A stretch of DNA of 64,000 bases from JAPPHA01 sp965242975 (lineage in GTDB: Bacteria; Pseudomonadota; Alphaproteobacteria; Rhodobacterales; Rhodobacteraceae). Location: assembly GCA_965242975.1 (NCBI GenBank), contig CBDETS010000007.1, positions 2,790,001 to 2,854,000 of the forward strand. The letters run 5' to 3'. Numbering within the stretch: the stretch's first letter is position 1; each line of letters starts with the position of its first letter. Shown here piece after piece: positions 1-8,405 of the stretch. The notes under the pieces were generated by a model, which saw nothing but the letters and a program-made list of their open reading frames with translations, was not told the DNA's origin and made no database searches. The translations under genes and the position numbers were made by a program.

Positions 1-529
1 GAATCGAGAGCAGAATCCTGAGATTCTTGATCGGTTTTCCATTGTCCTCAAACCAAGCGTGTCGGACATCTGACAAGGCGCAGAGCCCATTGAATGTCAG
101 ATAGCCCTGTCTTTGCTTTGAGAAATGGAGAATGGGTGGCAGTTCATCGAGGTGGCCGGTGAGCCTCAGATTGTTTGTTGCCTCGATTCGCGCATTGCCC
201 GGAAACTGGTTATACAACTTCTCGCGGTAAGAGAACTTCGCATCTCCCCAATAGTAAATGTTGCCGTTGATCTCATCGATCATGTCATCCCAGGGATTGT
301 GGTGCTGAGCGGACATGTCACGGGTTATCAAGACAAAGTATGCCGGTACTGCACGGCCAGTTTCCGGGTCCTTGGGACCACTCGATGCTGGATCCTTGAA
401 GCGGATGCCGCCAGAGTTCGCGATGGTGCCTGCCGATGTTCTCAACCAACGTAATAACTCATCGTCGACGAACTTGACGCCCGCTTTGTCACGATATTCA
501 TGACCGACACGCCAGAATTCTCCGCTCAT
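1..529 (-). CDS. AspBHI-like modification-dependent restriction endonuclease, N-terminal part (runs off left edge)
   Basis: An open frame begins with ATG at 529 and stays open to base 1, so about 176 N-terminal residues are visible and the C-terminus lies outside the window. A GGGG run sits about 7 bases upstream of the start and can act as ribosome binding site. The protein opens with FWRVGHEYRDKAG, then contains HHNPWDDMIDE, IYYWGDAKFS and PPILHFSK. This pattern is recalled from the N-terminal DNA-recognition domain of AspBHI-type enzymes, which cut near modified cytosine; their nuclease domain is C-terminal and is not seen here. It is the first of several defence-type genes on this strand. 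The family call is from memory of the motifs, not a search. An unrelated protein sharing only this domain is possible. Confidence 0.6.
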   Translation of the reverse strand, partial: MSGEFWRVGHEYRDKAGVKFVDDELLRWLRTSAGTIANSGGIRFKDPASSGPKDPETGRAVPAYFVLITRDMSAQHHNPWDDMIDEINGNIYYWGDAKFSYREKLYNQFPGNARIEATNNLRLTGHLDELPPILHFSKQRQGYLTFNGLCALSDVRHAWFEDNGKPIKNLRILLSI

Positions 530-987
530 TCCAATTCCCCCTGAAATCAATAACTACCGTCGGTTCAGACGCTTACGGGATTGGGTGCCTTGGGACTGCG
601 AACACACGCCAACTGATGCCCGGCTGGAAATCAAACAGGCCGCGGCAAGACAGTCATGGGATCATGAATCCTCCGCGGTCCGGCGGCGACTGGTTTTCGA
701 CATCGCCTCTCGTTAGGGCTACTGGCCGCGGGACAGAGGTCCGTGGATCGAGGCGCCGGGTCGCTTTACACACCTCTACGTCTTTGCCTAGCAAGGGCCC
801 TGTGACGAACATGCCGACCACCGCAACGCCGAACAGTGGCAGTTCCTTGACCTCATGGCGGAAAGCGACCTGCCTTCCGGGCAGAAGAGCATGGGCCTGG
901 CACGGCTCGGGGAGATCACAACCCAGTGTGGCATAGCGGATCTTTGGCAAGTGATTGAAATGGCCCGGCAGCGACTTTGAAGAAATC
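530..987. other. Gene-less stretch between endonuclease and two-gene unit
   Basis: About 460 bases lie between the start of the AspBHI-like gene and the end of the 572-aa gene. The minus strand has a longish open frame here that reaches into the neighbouring gene, but its product has no recognisable motif and atypical composition, so it is left out. The part next to 529 must carry the promoter of the leftmost gene unless it is read through from upstream. No RNA gene or repeat was seen. Confidence 0.4.
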
Positions 988-2706
988 TTAAGATTCACTC
1001 GCATTGTCAGCTTCATCCTGTGTGCCTCCATAGAACCAAAGCTGAGGTGGCACTGGCATACGGTAATGCCGACACGCCAGCAGGAATATTGGCCACAGAC
1101 CAACGCGAATTGCAGAGATGTCATCAATAGCCGAATGATCTTCGCATGCCTTCCTCAACACTTCTGAATAAGCATGGTTTTCGTCACTAAGGTCCAGTGC
1201 CGGAATTGTGACTCCGTGCTCTCGATTTCCAGACCACAAAACCTCCTCAGTATCAGCGTCGGGTAGCCAAACCTGTTGGGTGCAGTGCGGAAGATTCTCC
1301 TTCAGCACTTTAGCAATTTGGTCCCTCGCCTCAACTTCCCCGATCACATCAAGCCATGCAATTAGTAAAGGATAGAGGGTGCTCCCCTCGGTGTTTTTCT
1401 TCAAATATTCATCCGACCGATCAACAGGGTGTTCCATCAGATCGTGATAGCTCTGGCTTGTGATAGGAAACGCACCACGTCTTTTTATCGCGAAGCTCAG
1501 GCGATGAGCCAAATCGATCAGAAATCCAGAGACATCTCCGACCCGGCCGCTGACATGTGCAAGCAGCATGAATAGCGCGATCTCGATTGCGAAATCATCT
1601 CTAATCGGAGACAACAGTCCTGGGTTCGAGTTTATCATTCGAATTGCCAGATCCAGCGATTGATTGCGTGAACGGATAACCTCTTCCCTTTCCTTGCAGG
1701 AAGTCTGACTTGCTGAACCCAAGTGTTTCCAGATTCCATGAAGACTGACCCTGCCCAGAAGATCATAGAGTGCCAAATTCACATCGACCGAAGAATGCGA
1801 ATTGATCGCCATCGACAACGCGAAGTGCTTGTCAGTAAACGGAGCGATTTTACAATCCAAAAGGTCTGCGGCAAGGATCACATGAAGCTTGAGCGTCTGT
1901 TCAAATACAGTATAGCAGGCAGTTGATTGAGCATCTTTCTTGCCAACCAATTTCCGGCACGAATCCCAAACTGTCAGAAGCGCCAACTCACTGGCTCTAT
2001 AGGGTGCATCAAGGTTGCCGGCCTCTCGTCCCCAGACGTACAGAACCCAAAGGCAGACGTAGAGTTGCCTCAGGCGCGTAAGTGCAATTCGTTCGCTGTC
2101 CTCATGGTTACCGAGAACGGAGACCAATTCCGCAAAGAACCGGTACGACACATCGGGTTGGTCGACCATTGCCACAGATTTCTGAAACGCATTACTAAAG
2201 TTTTCCGGCAGCAGATCCTGCTTCAACACACCGGCCAACAAGAGATTTGCCAACTTATCGCCGTTCCATTCCCTGAAACAGACTCCATTCCTTTCTGCGC
2301 TGGTTCTCTGAAAATTCGTCCACTGGGTGGCAACATTCTCCTTTGTTTCACCACCCAGACATAGGCAAATCACGATTTCATGGTTATTGTATTCCTCCGG
2401 AATTCGTGTCGGAATGTAACTGTCGAGGATTTCGTTAATGGTGGGGCGTACCGATTGTGGAGAATGGCTGTCCCAATCGCTCCGTTTCATGTCGCCCGGT
2501 TTGATTACGAACAGAAACAGTTTTTCCTTGTTCCCATCCCTATCATCCAATCCGACAGCCGCGACATCCACACCGGCCTGACGCGTCCCAATTCCTGGAT
2601 GGGACAATACATGAAACCCAAGTTCGCTGAGAAGCGCCGGAAGGATAGCATCCAACTCGCCACGCTCCTTAAGGCCTTCAACATACTGCTTAAGTATCAG
2701 TTTCAT
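988..2706 (-). CDS. Unknown protein with PD-(D/E)XK-like N-terminal region (candidate defence effector)
   Basis: 572 residues. ATG at 2706 is preceded by AGGA and overlaps the end of the upstream gene by 17 bases, so the two are translationally coupled. The first 75 residues resemble a PD-(D/E)XK nuclease core: a helix with E28, a strand containing D47 (QAGVDVAAVG), then a strand ending V67-I68-K69 (LFLFVIKPGD). In active enzymes the residue two before the lysine is usually E or Q; here it is V, so activity is uncertain. The remaining 450 residues are mostly helical with no known motif. No signal peptide or clear membrane segment is visible, so it is probably cytoplasmic. Family and target are unknown. 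A defence role is inferred from the neighbours: AspBHI-like enzyme, HATPase-DUF3883 protein and PLD nuclease. Confidence 0.65.
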   Translation of the reverse strand: MKLILKQYVEGLKERGELDAILPALLSELGFHVLSHPGIGTRQAGVDVAAVGLDDRDGNKEKLFLFVIKPGDMKRSDWDSHSPQSVRPTINEILDSYIPTRIPEEYNNHEIVICLCLGGETKENVATQWTNFQRTSAERNGVCFREWNGDKLANLLLAGVLKQDLLPENFSNAFQKSVAMVDQPDVSYRFFAELVSVLGNHEDSERIALTRLRQLYVCLWVLYVWGREAGNLDAPYRASELALLTVWDSCRKLVGKKDAQSTACYTVFEQTLKLHVILAADLLDCKIAPFTDKHFALSMAINSHSSVDVNLALYDLLGRVSLHGIWKHLGSASQTSCKEREEVIRSRNQSLDLAIRMINSNPGLLSPIRDDFAIEIALFMLLAHVSGRVGDVSGFLIDLAHRLSFAIKRRGAFPITSQSYHDLMEHPVDRSDEYLKKNTEGSTLYPLLIAWLDVIGEVEARDQIAKVLKENLPHCTQQVWLPDADTEEVLWSGNREHGVTIPALDLSDENHAYSEVLRKACEDHSAIDDISAIRVGLWPIFLLACRHYRMPVPPQLWFYGGTQDEADNASES

Positions 2707-4444
2707 TTCCTATCAGCTTCCCAAATTTCAATTCATAGAGTCGCAATTGCAGACCCTCCGGGTCCAGGAATTCGAGGCGGGGCAATTCCCTTGCTACAGA
2801 ATGCCTCCCCATCGGAATGTCAGTTTTCTCGAGTTTTCCACCCGGCCCCGAAATGTAGACGGATGATTTTGTGCCGTAGAGAAGTGTTTGCTTCGAAACG
2901 AGCGGCAATAGAACCGAACTTTGCATTCCTTTCGTAACAGCCTGTTCCATCTGGCGTTTCCAGTTCAATCTTTGCAAATGCCTGTGGTTTTCGCTGGGGT
3001 GAAGTTCTTTGAGATTCTCAATCCCATTCAGAGCGTCAAACATGTCATCATTTCGTTTCAGGACTTCCTTGAGCCCACCCTTTCCATGACCCGACATCCG
3101 GTTACTTGCTTGCACCAAGAACTCACGAAGTTCACCTCCGTAGCATAGCAACAAAGGGTCAAACAAAAGAACGGCTAGTTCATCTGCAACTATTGGATCT
3201 CCGTGCTCAAGAACCGATACTATGACTGATGCCGCAGTTACCGGCTCGAGGATCAGATAACCAACAACCCTCCTGCACAACATAAGTTGTTCGATCGCCG
3301 CATCCGGCAATTCGTCCTTCTTCAGATTCAACACTAACGCTTCGTCTCGTCCACGCATTTGCATTTCGGCGAGACTAGAGCATAGGGATGGATTGCCATC
3401 CAAGAACCATTCAACAATCACCTTGTTGAATCTTTCGGGACTATTCGCGATCTCAGATCGGAACCGATCAAAAGACCTTAGCACATTGTGATCCCGCACT
3501 CGCTTGATGAACCTCTCGATGAACAGCCTAAGTTGATCAAAGTGCCCTGCCTTAATGAGACGATCTGATGCCATGTCAATCCTGGTCAATGTCCCGCTAT
3601 GGTTGGGATTGACCTCAGCAAGTGCATCGAAGGCGATTTCCAGTTCATCCTCATTCAAACTTTTGCCATGCAGCCAGAGGACAGTAGCGATGGCATGAAG
3701 TGTCTCAGCTGTCGGCCGTTTGGCCGCGCTTTCAATTGCCCTGCGTCCAAACTCCCGATCTAGGTCGGCGTGTTTAGCAAGAACCGCAAATGTTGATACC
3801 AACGCTTCGTTTCTGACCTGTTGCGCGGGATGATCAATTGCGCTTTGAGAAAGCGCAGAAACTGCGTTGTCCGCAACGCTGTCTGCGATCTCAATTCGGC
3901 TTAGTGCAATAACTGCGCCGATCTGCACTTCCACTGTATTTTCTTCAGAAAGCAACTCTATTGACGTTTTCGCATCCCTTGCAGCCTCCAATGCGAAGCA
4001 CAGCAAACTTGATGCCGTCCCGTCTCCCGCTTTCGCGGCGCCCAAGACGGCCTGCGACCTCTCCGGTTTCATTGCACACCACTTTTTGAACGCCGCATTG
4101 GGAGCCCCGGCGGCCATATCATCACCGCCTTGGACAACAAGTATGCGAACGAACTGCATGAGTTCGCTAAGCGGCACTTCCAGCTCCGGAATCAGTTTGC
4201 AGAGAAAGCCCTGAAGCACAAAAAATACCGTGCCATCCATACCTTTCAGGTAGGTCGCATCGAGTTCACCGAATAGACGGACACGACCGGAATTCAGAGC
4301 TTCAACCAAACCCCCGATGAATTGTTTTCTGCAATTGACTAATTCAACGGAGTATTGCTCCGACAGGCAGACCAACAGTCCGTTTTCTGCTGCCAGAGTT
4401 ATCAACTCCTCAATTTCTGAAGTCTCGGTCAAGATGGCACTCAC
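2690..4444 (-). CDS. Unknown HEAT-like helical repeat protein, partner of the downstream nuclease-like gene
   Basis: 584 residues starting with GTG at 4444, the first gene of a two-gene unit whose second gene starts inside its last codons. The sequence is almost entirely helical. Residues around 150-260 contain degenerate repeats of the type VQIGAVIALSRIE and VRNEALVSTFAVLAKH, which look like HEAT or ARM repeats. Such scaffolds usually bind a partner protein or nucleic acid. No nucleotide-binding or catalytic motif was recognised. The fixed overlap with a nuclease-like gene suggests a sensor or scaffold plus an effector, but this is inference. Third codon positions are visibly richer in A and T than in the metabolic operons, which fits horizontal transfer. 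Confidence 0.65.
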   Translation of the reverse strand: MSAILTETSEIEELITLAAENGLLVCLSEQYSVELVNCRKQFIGGLVEALNSGRVRLFGELDATYLKGMDGTVFFVLQGFLCKLIPELEVPLSELMQFVRILVVQGGDDMAAGAPNAAFKKWCAMKPERSQAVLGAAKAGDGTASSLLCFALEAARDAKTSIELLSEENTVEVQIGAVIALSRIEIADSVADNAVSALSQSAIDHPAQQVRNEALVSTFAVLAKHADLDREFGRRAIESAAKRPTAETLHAIATVLWLHGKSLNEDELEIAFDALAEVNPNHSGTLTRIDMASDRLIKAGHFDQLRLFIERFIKRVRDHNVLRSFDRFRSEIANSPERFNKVIVEWFLDGNPSLCSSLAEMQMRGRDEALVLNLKKDELPDAAIEQLMLCRRVVGYLILEPVTAASVIVSVLEHGDPIVADELAVLLFDPLLLCYGGELREFLVQASNRMSGHGKGGLKEVLKRNDDMFDALNGIENLKELHPSENHRHLQRLNWKRQMEQAVTKGMQSSVLLPLVSKQTLLYGTKSSVYISGPGGKLEKTDIPMGRHSVARELPRLEFLDPEGLQLRLYELKFGKLIGNETDT

Positions 4445-5363
4445 TCTTCACATTTTTTCGGCCATACAATTGACGCCAAACAACCACGTTACCATTGCTG
4501 GGATAACGAGTAAAACCATGCAATGAGGTATTGATTGTAAAGAAGCCCCAACAATGTAACGAATCAATACGCTGCAATTTTGTAAAACCCGTTCTTCTTG
4601 TTACTGTACATGTACGATGCTCGCAGTCTGAATTTGTAAATTCTATCGTCGCAACCATACATAAAGTTCATACTTTGTCGGCCTAAACCCATCATAAATG
4701 CCAAAAATCCCACAGCGGATCGGTTCCGGCAGGAACCGGAGCTCTCAGAGGCCGTTGACGGGTAATTGCCCATGCAAATGCTGCTGATTGCGGCTGAGAG
4801 CCGCCGGATCTCCGGAAGAGCGGTACAGGCTTCTCAGCATGATCGCAGTTCATTCACCCCAGTCATAGGGGCATTTCAACCTGCTCGGGGAATATGACTT
4901 TTCCAACGAGAAGCTTCAGGACAATACCGGCGTGCTGCCCCCCAAATCAGCCCCCGGGATCGCCCCCGGGAATTGGGAGCCGCCAGCCAGATGAAAAGGA
5001 AGGAACACCAGCGGGATACGGAAAAGGCAATGTTAATTTACGTACCTTTCATGAGGCGTGTTCTGTCAAGTGTGGATTTCGCCTGTCAGATCATGTCTGT
5101 TCTCCCGGCTTTTCTTGGCTGCTAGGTTCGGAACGTCTCAGCATTCGGTCGCGATCGTCGCGCACCCACCTTTCATCCGGTCGCCTTACGGCCTCAAGCC
5201 GTTTGCAAACCCCAATCCCGTTTGCTGTGCGGGTGCGACGTTCCGCGTGGCAGGACCCTTCTTTATTTCGGCGTTTTTCAGCCCAGGTACACGATCGGTC
5301 ACACGCCACCCGGCTCCAGTTCCGGCCGCGTCCGACCGGCCCCGATTCAAGGCTTCGTGCTGA
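4445..5363. other. Long intergenic stretch, no gene recognised
   Basis: About 920 bases between the start of the HEAT-like gene and the IS110 remnant. The first 150 bases are AT-rich and would hold the promoter of the two-gene unit. Short open frames exist on both strands but none has a recognisable product. One perfect stem-loop is annotated separately at 4721-4738. The part after about 5050 is GC-rich and may be debris from the adjoining insertion sequence, but no homology could be read. Confidence 0.4.
4721..4738. repeat. Perfect 7-bp inverted repeat (stem-loop)
   Basis: CGGTTCC (4721-4727) and GGAACCG (4732-4738) are perfectly complementary around a GGCA loop. No T-run follows on either strand, so it is not a typical intrinsic terminator. 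It lies in the gap between the defence unit and the IS110 remnant and could be a transposon-end or protein-binding hairpin. Function unknown. Confidence 0.5.
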
Positions 5364-5936
5364 TCAGGTGCAGTCTGAACCCGCCGGCACGAGGCCCGTT
5401 TTGACAAATCTCCAGAGGGCAATCACAAGCTTGCGCGCCAGGACGACGATCATCACGCGGCGGATCCTGCCCTTCGCCCCACCGCACCGATCATTGAACC
5501 ACTTGCTCAGTGCGCTGTCGGGCTGTTGGCGTAACCAGCGCCAGGCCATCTGGACCAGCATGGCACGAATCCAGCCCGGTCCGTCCCTGCCGATGCCCTG
5601 ATCACGTTCGACCGCACCAGACGCCCAGGGTGTCGGCGTCAGGCCAACCCAGCTCGCAAGCTCCCGCCTGTTCTCGAACTTGCGATAGAACACTTCGTTC
5701 ACAAGCAATGTCGCGTCGTTCGGGCCGATCCCCTTCAAGTCCGTCAGCAAGGCGATCCGGGCCACCGTGCGGACAGGGCTGTCACAATCGTCTGCGCATG
5801 CACCAGCAACCAATTTGCCTTGGTGAACAATCTTGTCCCGCTGCTCTTCGACCACGTCGATTTGATCCTGCACGAGGTCGAGATGCACCTGGAGCCTTCC
5901 AAGTTCGCCCCGCGCAGCCTCGCCAAATGGTTCCCC
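5364..5936 (-). pseudogene. IS110-family transposase remnant (C-terminal half)
   Basis: The minus frame is open from after a TAA at 5939-5937 down to a stop at 5364. It encodes a helical segment followed by IALLTDLKGIGPNDATLLVNE, then ASWVGLTPTP and RDQGIGRDGPGWIRAMLVQM, which is the C-terminal Transposase_20 pattern of IS110/IS116 elements, including the conserved serine/glycine-rich stretch. The N-terminal DEDD catalytic half is absent, and frames upstream are interrupted. It is therefore a truncated, non-functional copy. IS110 ends have no inverted repeats, so the original element cannot be delimited. Confidence 0.75.
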
Positions 5937-6123
5937 TTAGCCTGTCGTGTCGCCGTGCCGGATTCACGCCCCAAAGAACGCATAATCCTTGTCCGACATC
6001 AGGTTTAGTGCAGTGCCAAGCTGGTCTGCCGAAGTCTGGAAAAACGGCGCACGTTTTTTTGCCTGTACAAGAGCCGCGCAACAGCGCATGTATTGCTGGA
6101 AATCATCTGGCAGGCACCCGTCA

Positions 6124-6390
6124 ATGCAAACACAGACGACAAGACTTTCCGAAGCCTGTGAGGATTTCCTGAGCTATCACAAAGGAATTCTCTACCCGGC
6201 AGCTGACGAGTTCTTTTCCGAACTGGAACAGAATCGTTTGACTCTGCATCGGGCCTTTGCAGTCAATATGCTCGCTGCTCATGCAATGGACTATCTGCAC
6301 GCAATACGTACTGCAAATGGAGAGGCAATTGGCAGGTCTGAGTTGCTGAAGCAATTCGACGAGCTTTACGAGGAGGACGGTGCCGCGCTA
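6124..6390 (+). pseudogene. Unknown protein, 5' fragment (89 codons) interrupted by IS630 element
   Basis: ATG at 6124 opens a frame (MQTQTTRLSEACEDFLSYHK) that runs through 89 codons to CTA at 6388-6390, where an IS630-family element begins directly after the TA. Removing the element and one TA copy joins this frame precisely to the frame starting with GCC at 7599. The rejoined product is about 251 residues: a helical N-terminal half rich in aromatic and acidic residues, and a C-terminal half with a Cys-rich patch. No family was recognised. The gene is on the plus strand, opposite to the surrounding defence genes. Confidence 0.8.
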
Positions 6391-7596
6391 GTGTTATGTT
6401 CGATTTTGGGGATTCCGTTTTCCTACAGAGTGTGATTCAACCGCTCCCGGCGAAAGCCGCGCAGTTTTCATACGGGAGCAGAACCAGGATGGCAAAGAGC
6501 AGGAGAACCCGGATCGTCCTCAGCGAGCAAGACCGGAAGCGTCTCGAGAAGATCAAAACCGATCCCCATTCGATCCTCAAGCATGTCCTGAGGGCAACCA
6601 TCATCCTTCACCTCGGCGACGGCCTCACCCTGACGCAGACGATGAGGGCCACCGGCATGTCGAAGCCGACGGTCTGGCGCTGGTGGGACCGCTTCCTTGC
6701 CGAGGGTGTTGACGGCCTGCTGTACGACATCCCACGGAGACGGGGGCGCAAGCCGATTTCCGAGGACAAGGTCAGCGAACTGATCGCGCTTGCGATGTCG
6801 CCGCCGCCGGAGCACGCCAGTCACTGGACGCTGCGGGCGCTGGCGACGAGGGTGGGGATCGCCGTCTCGACGGTATTCGGCATCCTGAAGAGCCATGGCC
6901 TCAAGCCCCACAGGGTCAAGACATTCAAGGTCTCCCGCGATCCGAGGTTCGAGCTGAAGGTCCGCGACGTCGTCGGCCTCTACGTCAACCCGCCCGACCA
7001 CGCTGTCGTCATCTCGGTGGACGAGAAGACACAGATCCAGGCGCTGGGACGGACGCAGGCGCCCCTGCCGATGAAGCCCGGCCATCCCGAGACCCGCACC
7101 CACGACGACAAGCGCAACGGCACCACCTGCCTGATGGCGGCCCTCGACGTCGCCACCGGCACGGTCACCGGCCGGATGGTCGCACGTCACCGCTCGGAGG
7201 AATTCCTCGCCTTCCTCGAGCTCGTCTCCGAGGGGATCGAGCCCGAAACCCAGGTTCACGTCATCCTCGACAACGTCTCCTCTCACAAGTCGGCCGAGGT
7301 CAACGAATGGCTGAAGAACAACCCCAATTGGACGTTCCACTTCACCCCGACCTCGGCCTCGTGGATGAATGCCGTCGAGGGGTTCTTCTCCAAGCTCTCG
7401 AGGCAGAGACTCAGGCACGCGATTTTCAACTCGCTCGACGAGTGCATCGCGGCGATCGAGGGTTACATCGAGCATCACAATTCCAATGACGCCCGGCCGT
7501 TTCGCTGGAGCAAGGCGCCCGAAGATCTCGTGGAGGCATGGAAGAAGGGCCACCAGAAGCTGCAAGAATCGGCATCGTGAAAAAGAATCACAACAC
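6391..7596 (+). mobile_element. Complete IS630-family insertion sequence with TA duplication
   Basis: The element is 1206 bp. It is flanked by TA at 6389-6390 and TA at 7597-7598, the target duplication expected for IS630/Tc1-mariner elements. The ends are short imperfect inverted repeats: GTGTTATGTTCG at the left and, on the opposite strand, GTGTTGTGATTC at the right. It carries one transposase gene. The surrounding host frame is restored when the element is removed, so both ends are defined to the base. The intact frame and clean duplication suggest a fairly recent insertion. Confidence 0.92.
6489..7580 (+). CDS. IS630-family transposase (DDE)
   Basis: 363 residues from ATG at 6489 (MAKSRRTRIVLSEQD); an in-frame ATG at 6396 would add 31 residues without family resemblance. 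The N-terminal part has a helix-turn-helix (TQTMRATGMSKPTVWRWWDR) for binding the ends. The catalytic core shows the three acidic blocks of IS630: ISVDEKTQIQAL, VHVILDNVSSHKS and SWMNAVEGFFSKL. It should cut and paste the element into TA sites. No frameshift or stop is present, so it may be active. An equally long open frame on the opposite strand is a codon-bias shadow. Confidence 0.93.
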   Translation: MAKSRRTRIVLSEQDRKRLEKIKTDPHSILKHVLRATIILHLGDGLTLTQTMRATGMSKPTVWRWWDRFLAEGVDGLLYDIPRRRGRKPISEDKVSELIALAMSPPPEHASHWTLRALATRVGIAVSTVFGILKSHGLKPHRVKTFKVSRDPRFELKVRDVVGLYVNPPDHAVVISVDEKTQIQALGRTQAPLPMKPGHPETRTHDDKRNGTTCLMAALDVATGTVTGRMVARHRSEEFLAFLELVSEGIEPETQVHVILDNVSSHKSAEVNEWLKNNPNWTFHFTPTSASWMNAVEGFFSKLSRQRLRHAIFNSLDECIAAIEGYIEHHNSNDARPFRWSKAPEDLVEAWKKGHQKLQESAS

Positions 7597-7598
7597 TA

Positions 7599-8087
7599 GC
7601 CAATCAAAAGTTTGAACTCGTCAATTTGCTCAACAATTCGCTCAAGCATGTGGAACTGGATAACAGGCATGCAAATCAGGAAGCGCTCCACCACTATGGC
7701 CCGATCAGGTTCCGCGCACTCACCGAGGAGAATGGAAGAGTCTACTGTCTTCTTCAGAAGTACCGATTTGATTTTGGCCGGGTAGTTCTCCGTTCAGTCC
7801 TGAATCCGTTCGCCAGGCTCACATTTTCGTGCGAAACGGATGTAGTCGACTTCGCGACAGGCGAATGGGTATGGCAGGAAGAGCCCGAAATTGATTCTGA
7901 GGACCCGATCGACCAGATGATCGAGCACTGCAATCCGCCATGTGCCAACTGTGGCGAATCCGAGAATGATTGCGAATGTGCAACCTTTGTTTTCGATGAC
8001 CAGGAAGGTAGGTTCGAGCCGCTCCGTCCGGACGACTATCAGTTCGATTTCGATGCTGTGATGTCAGAGATTTCCGGTGCTTGTTGA
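7599..8087 (+). pseudogene. Unknown protein, 3' fragment (162 residues) of the IS630-interrupted gene
   Basis: This is the continuation, in the same frame, of the gene that starts at 6124. It begins with codons ANQKFELVNLLNNSL directly after the second TA copy and ends with TGA at 8085-8087. It contains RKYRFDFG-like basic and aromatic segments and a cysteine patch PPCANCGESENDCEC that could bind a metal. The fragment alone has no proper start near the junction; an ATG or TTG further in would give a truncated product of unknown value. Function not recognised. Confidence 0.8.
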
Positions 8088-8405
8088 CGCTGGCCGATCA
8101 ATTGCATTCCTTGCACTCGGCCCCACATTTGAAGGTCGCGGCCAGCGCTGGGGGCGTCCTGCCATTCGGGCATTGCCCATGTCAGGTCGCTTCGACCGGG
8201 CATGTTCCACGCTTTCCAAGAGTTGCCAGTAATGGAAGCTGCCAGCACCCGCAAACGGCAATCAGGCCTTGGCAGGACTCGCCGCGTGATTCGGTACGAC
8301 AACCCCGATCTCCGAAAAGTCACGCCATACCGGAATACCGGAATCACGCCCGTCTTGCTTGACCACATTGAATTGCAATGACTGACCTCGCGTGAGGCTT
8401 ACTCC
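8088..8405. other. Convergent intergenic stretch, nothing recognised
   Basis: About 320 bases lie between the end of the interrupted plus-strand gene and the end of the giant minus-strand gene. Short open frames on both strands lack recognisable products. A terminator for either gene should be here but no clear hairpin with a T-run was seen. Confidence 0.4.

Noticed and set aside
654..1127. 157-codon minus-strand frame across the end of the 572-aa gene
   Set aside because: Half of it overlaps a real gene in another frame, and the remaining part has no recognisable domain or ribosome binding site.
6468..7565. Long minus-strand frame opposite the IS630 transposase
   Set aside because: It mirrors the transposase codons, is rich in Arg/Asp/Gly/Leu, and has no motif; the plus strand has the DDE motifs.
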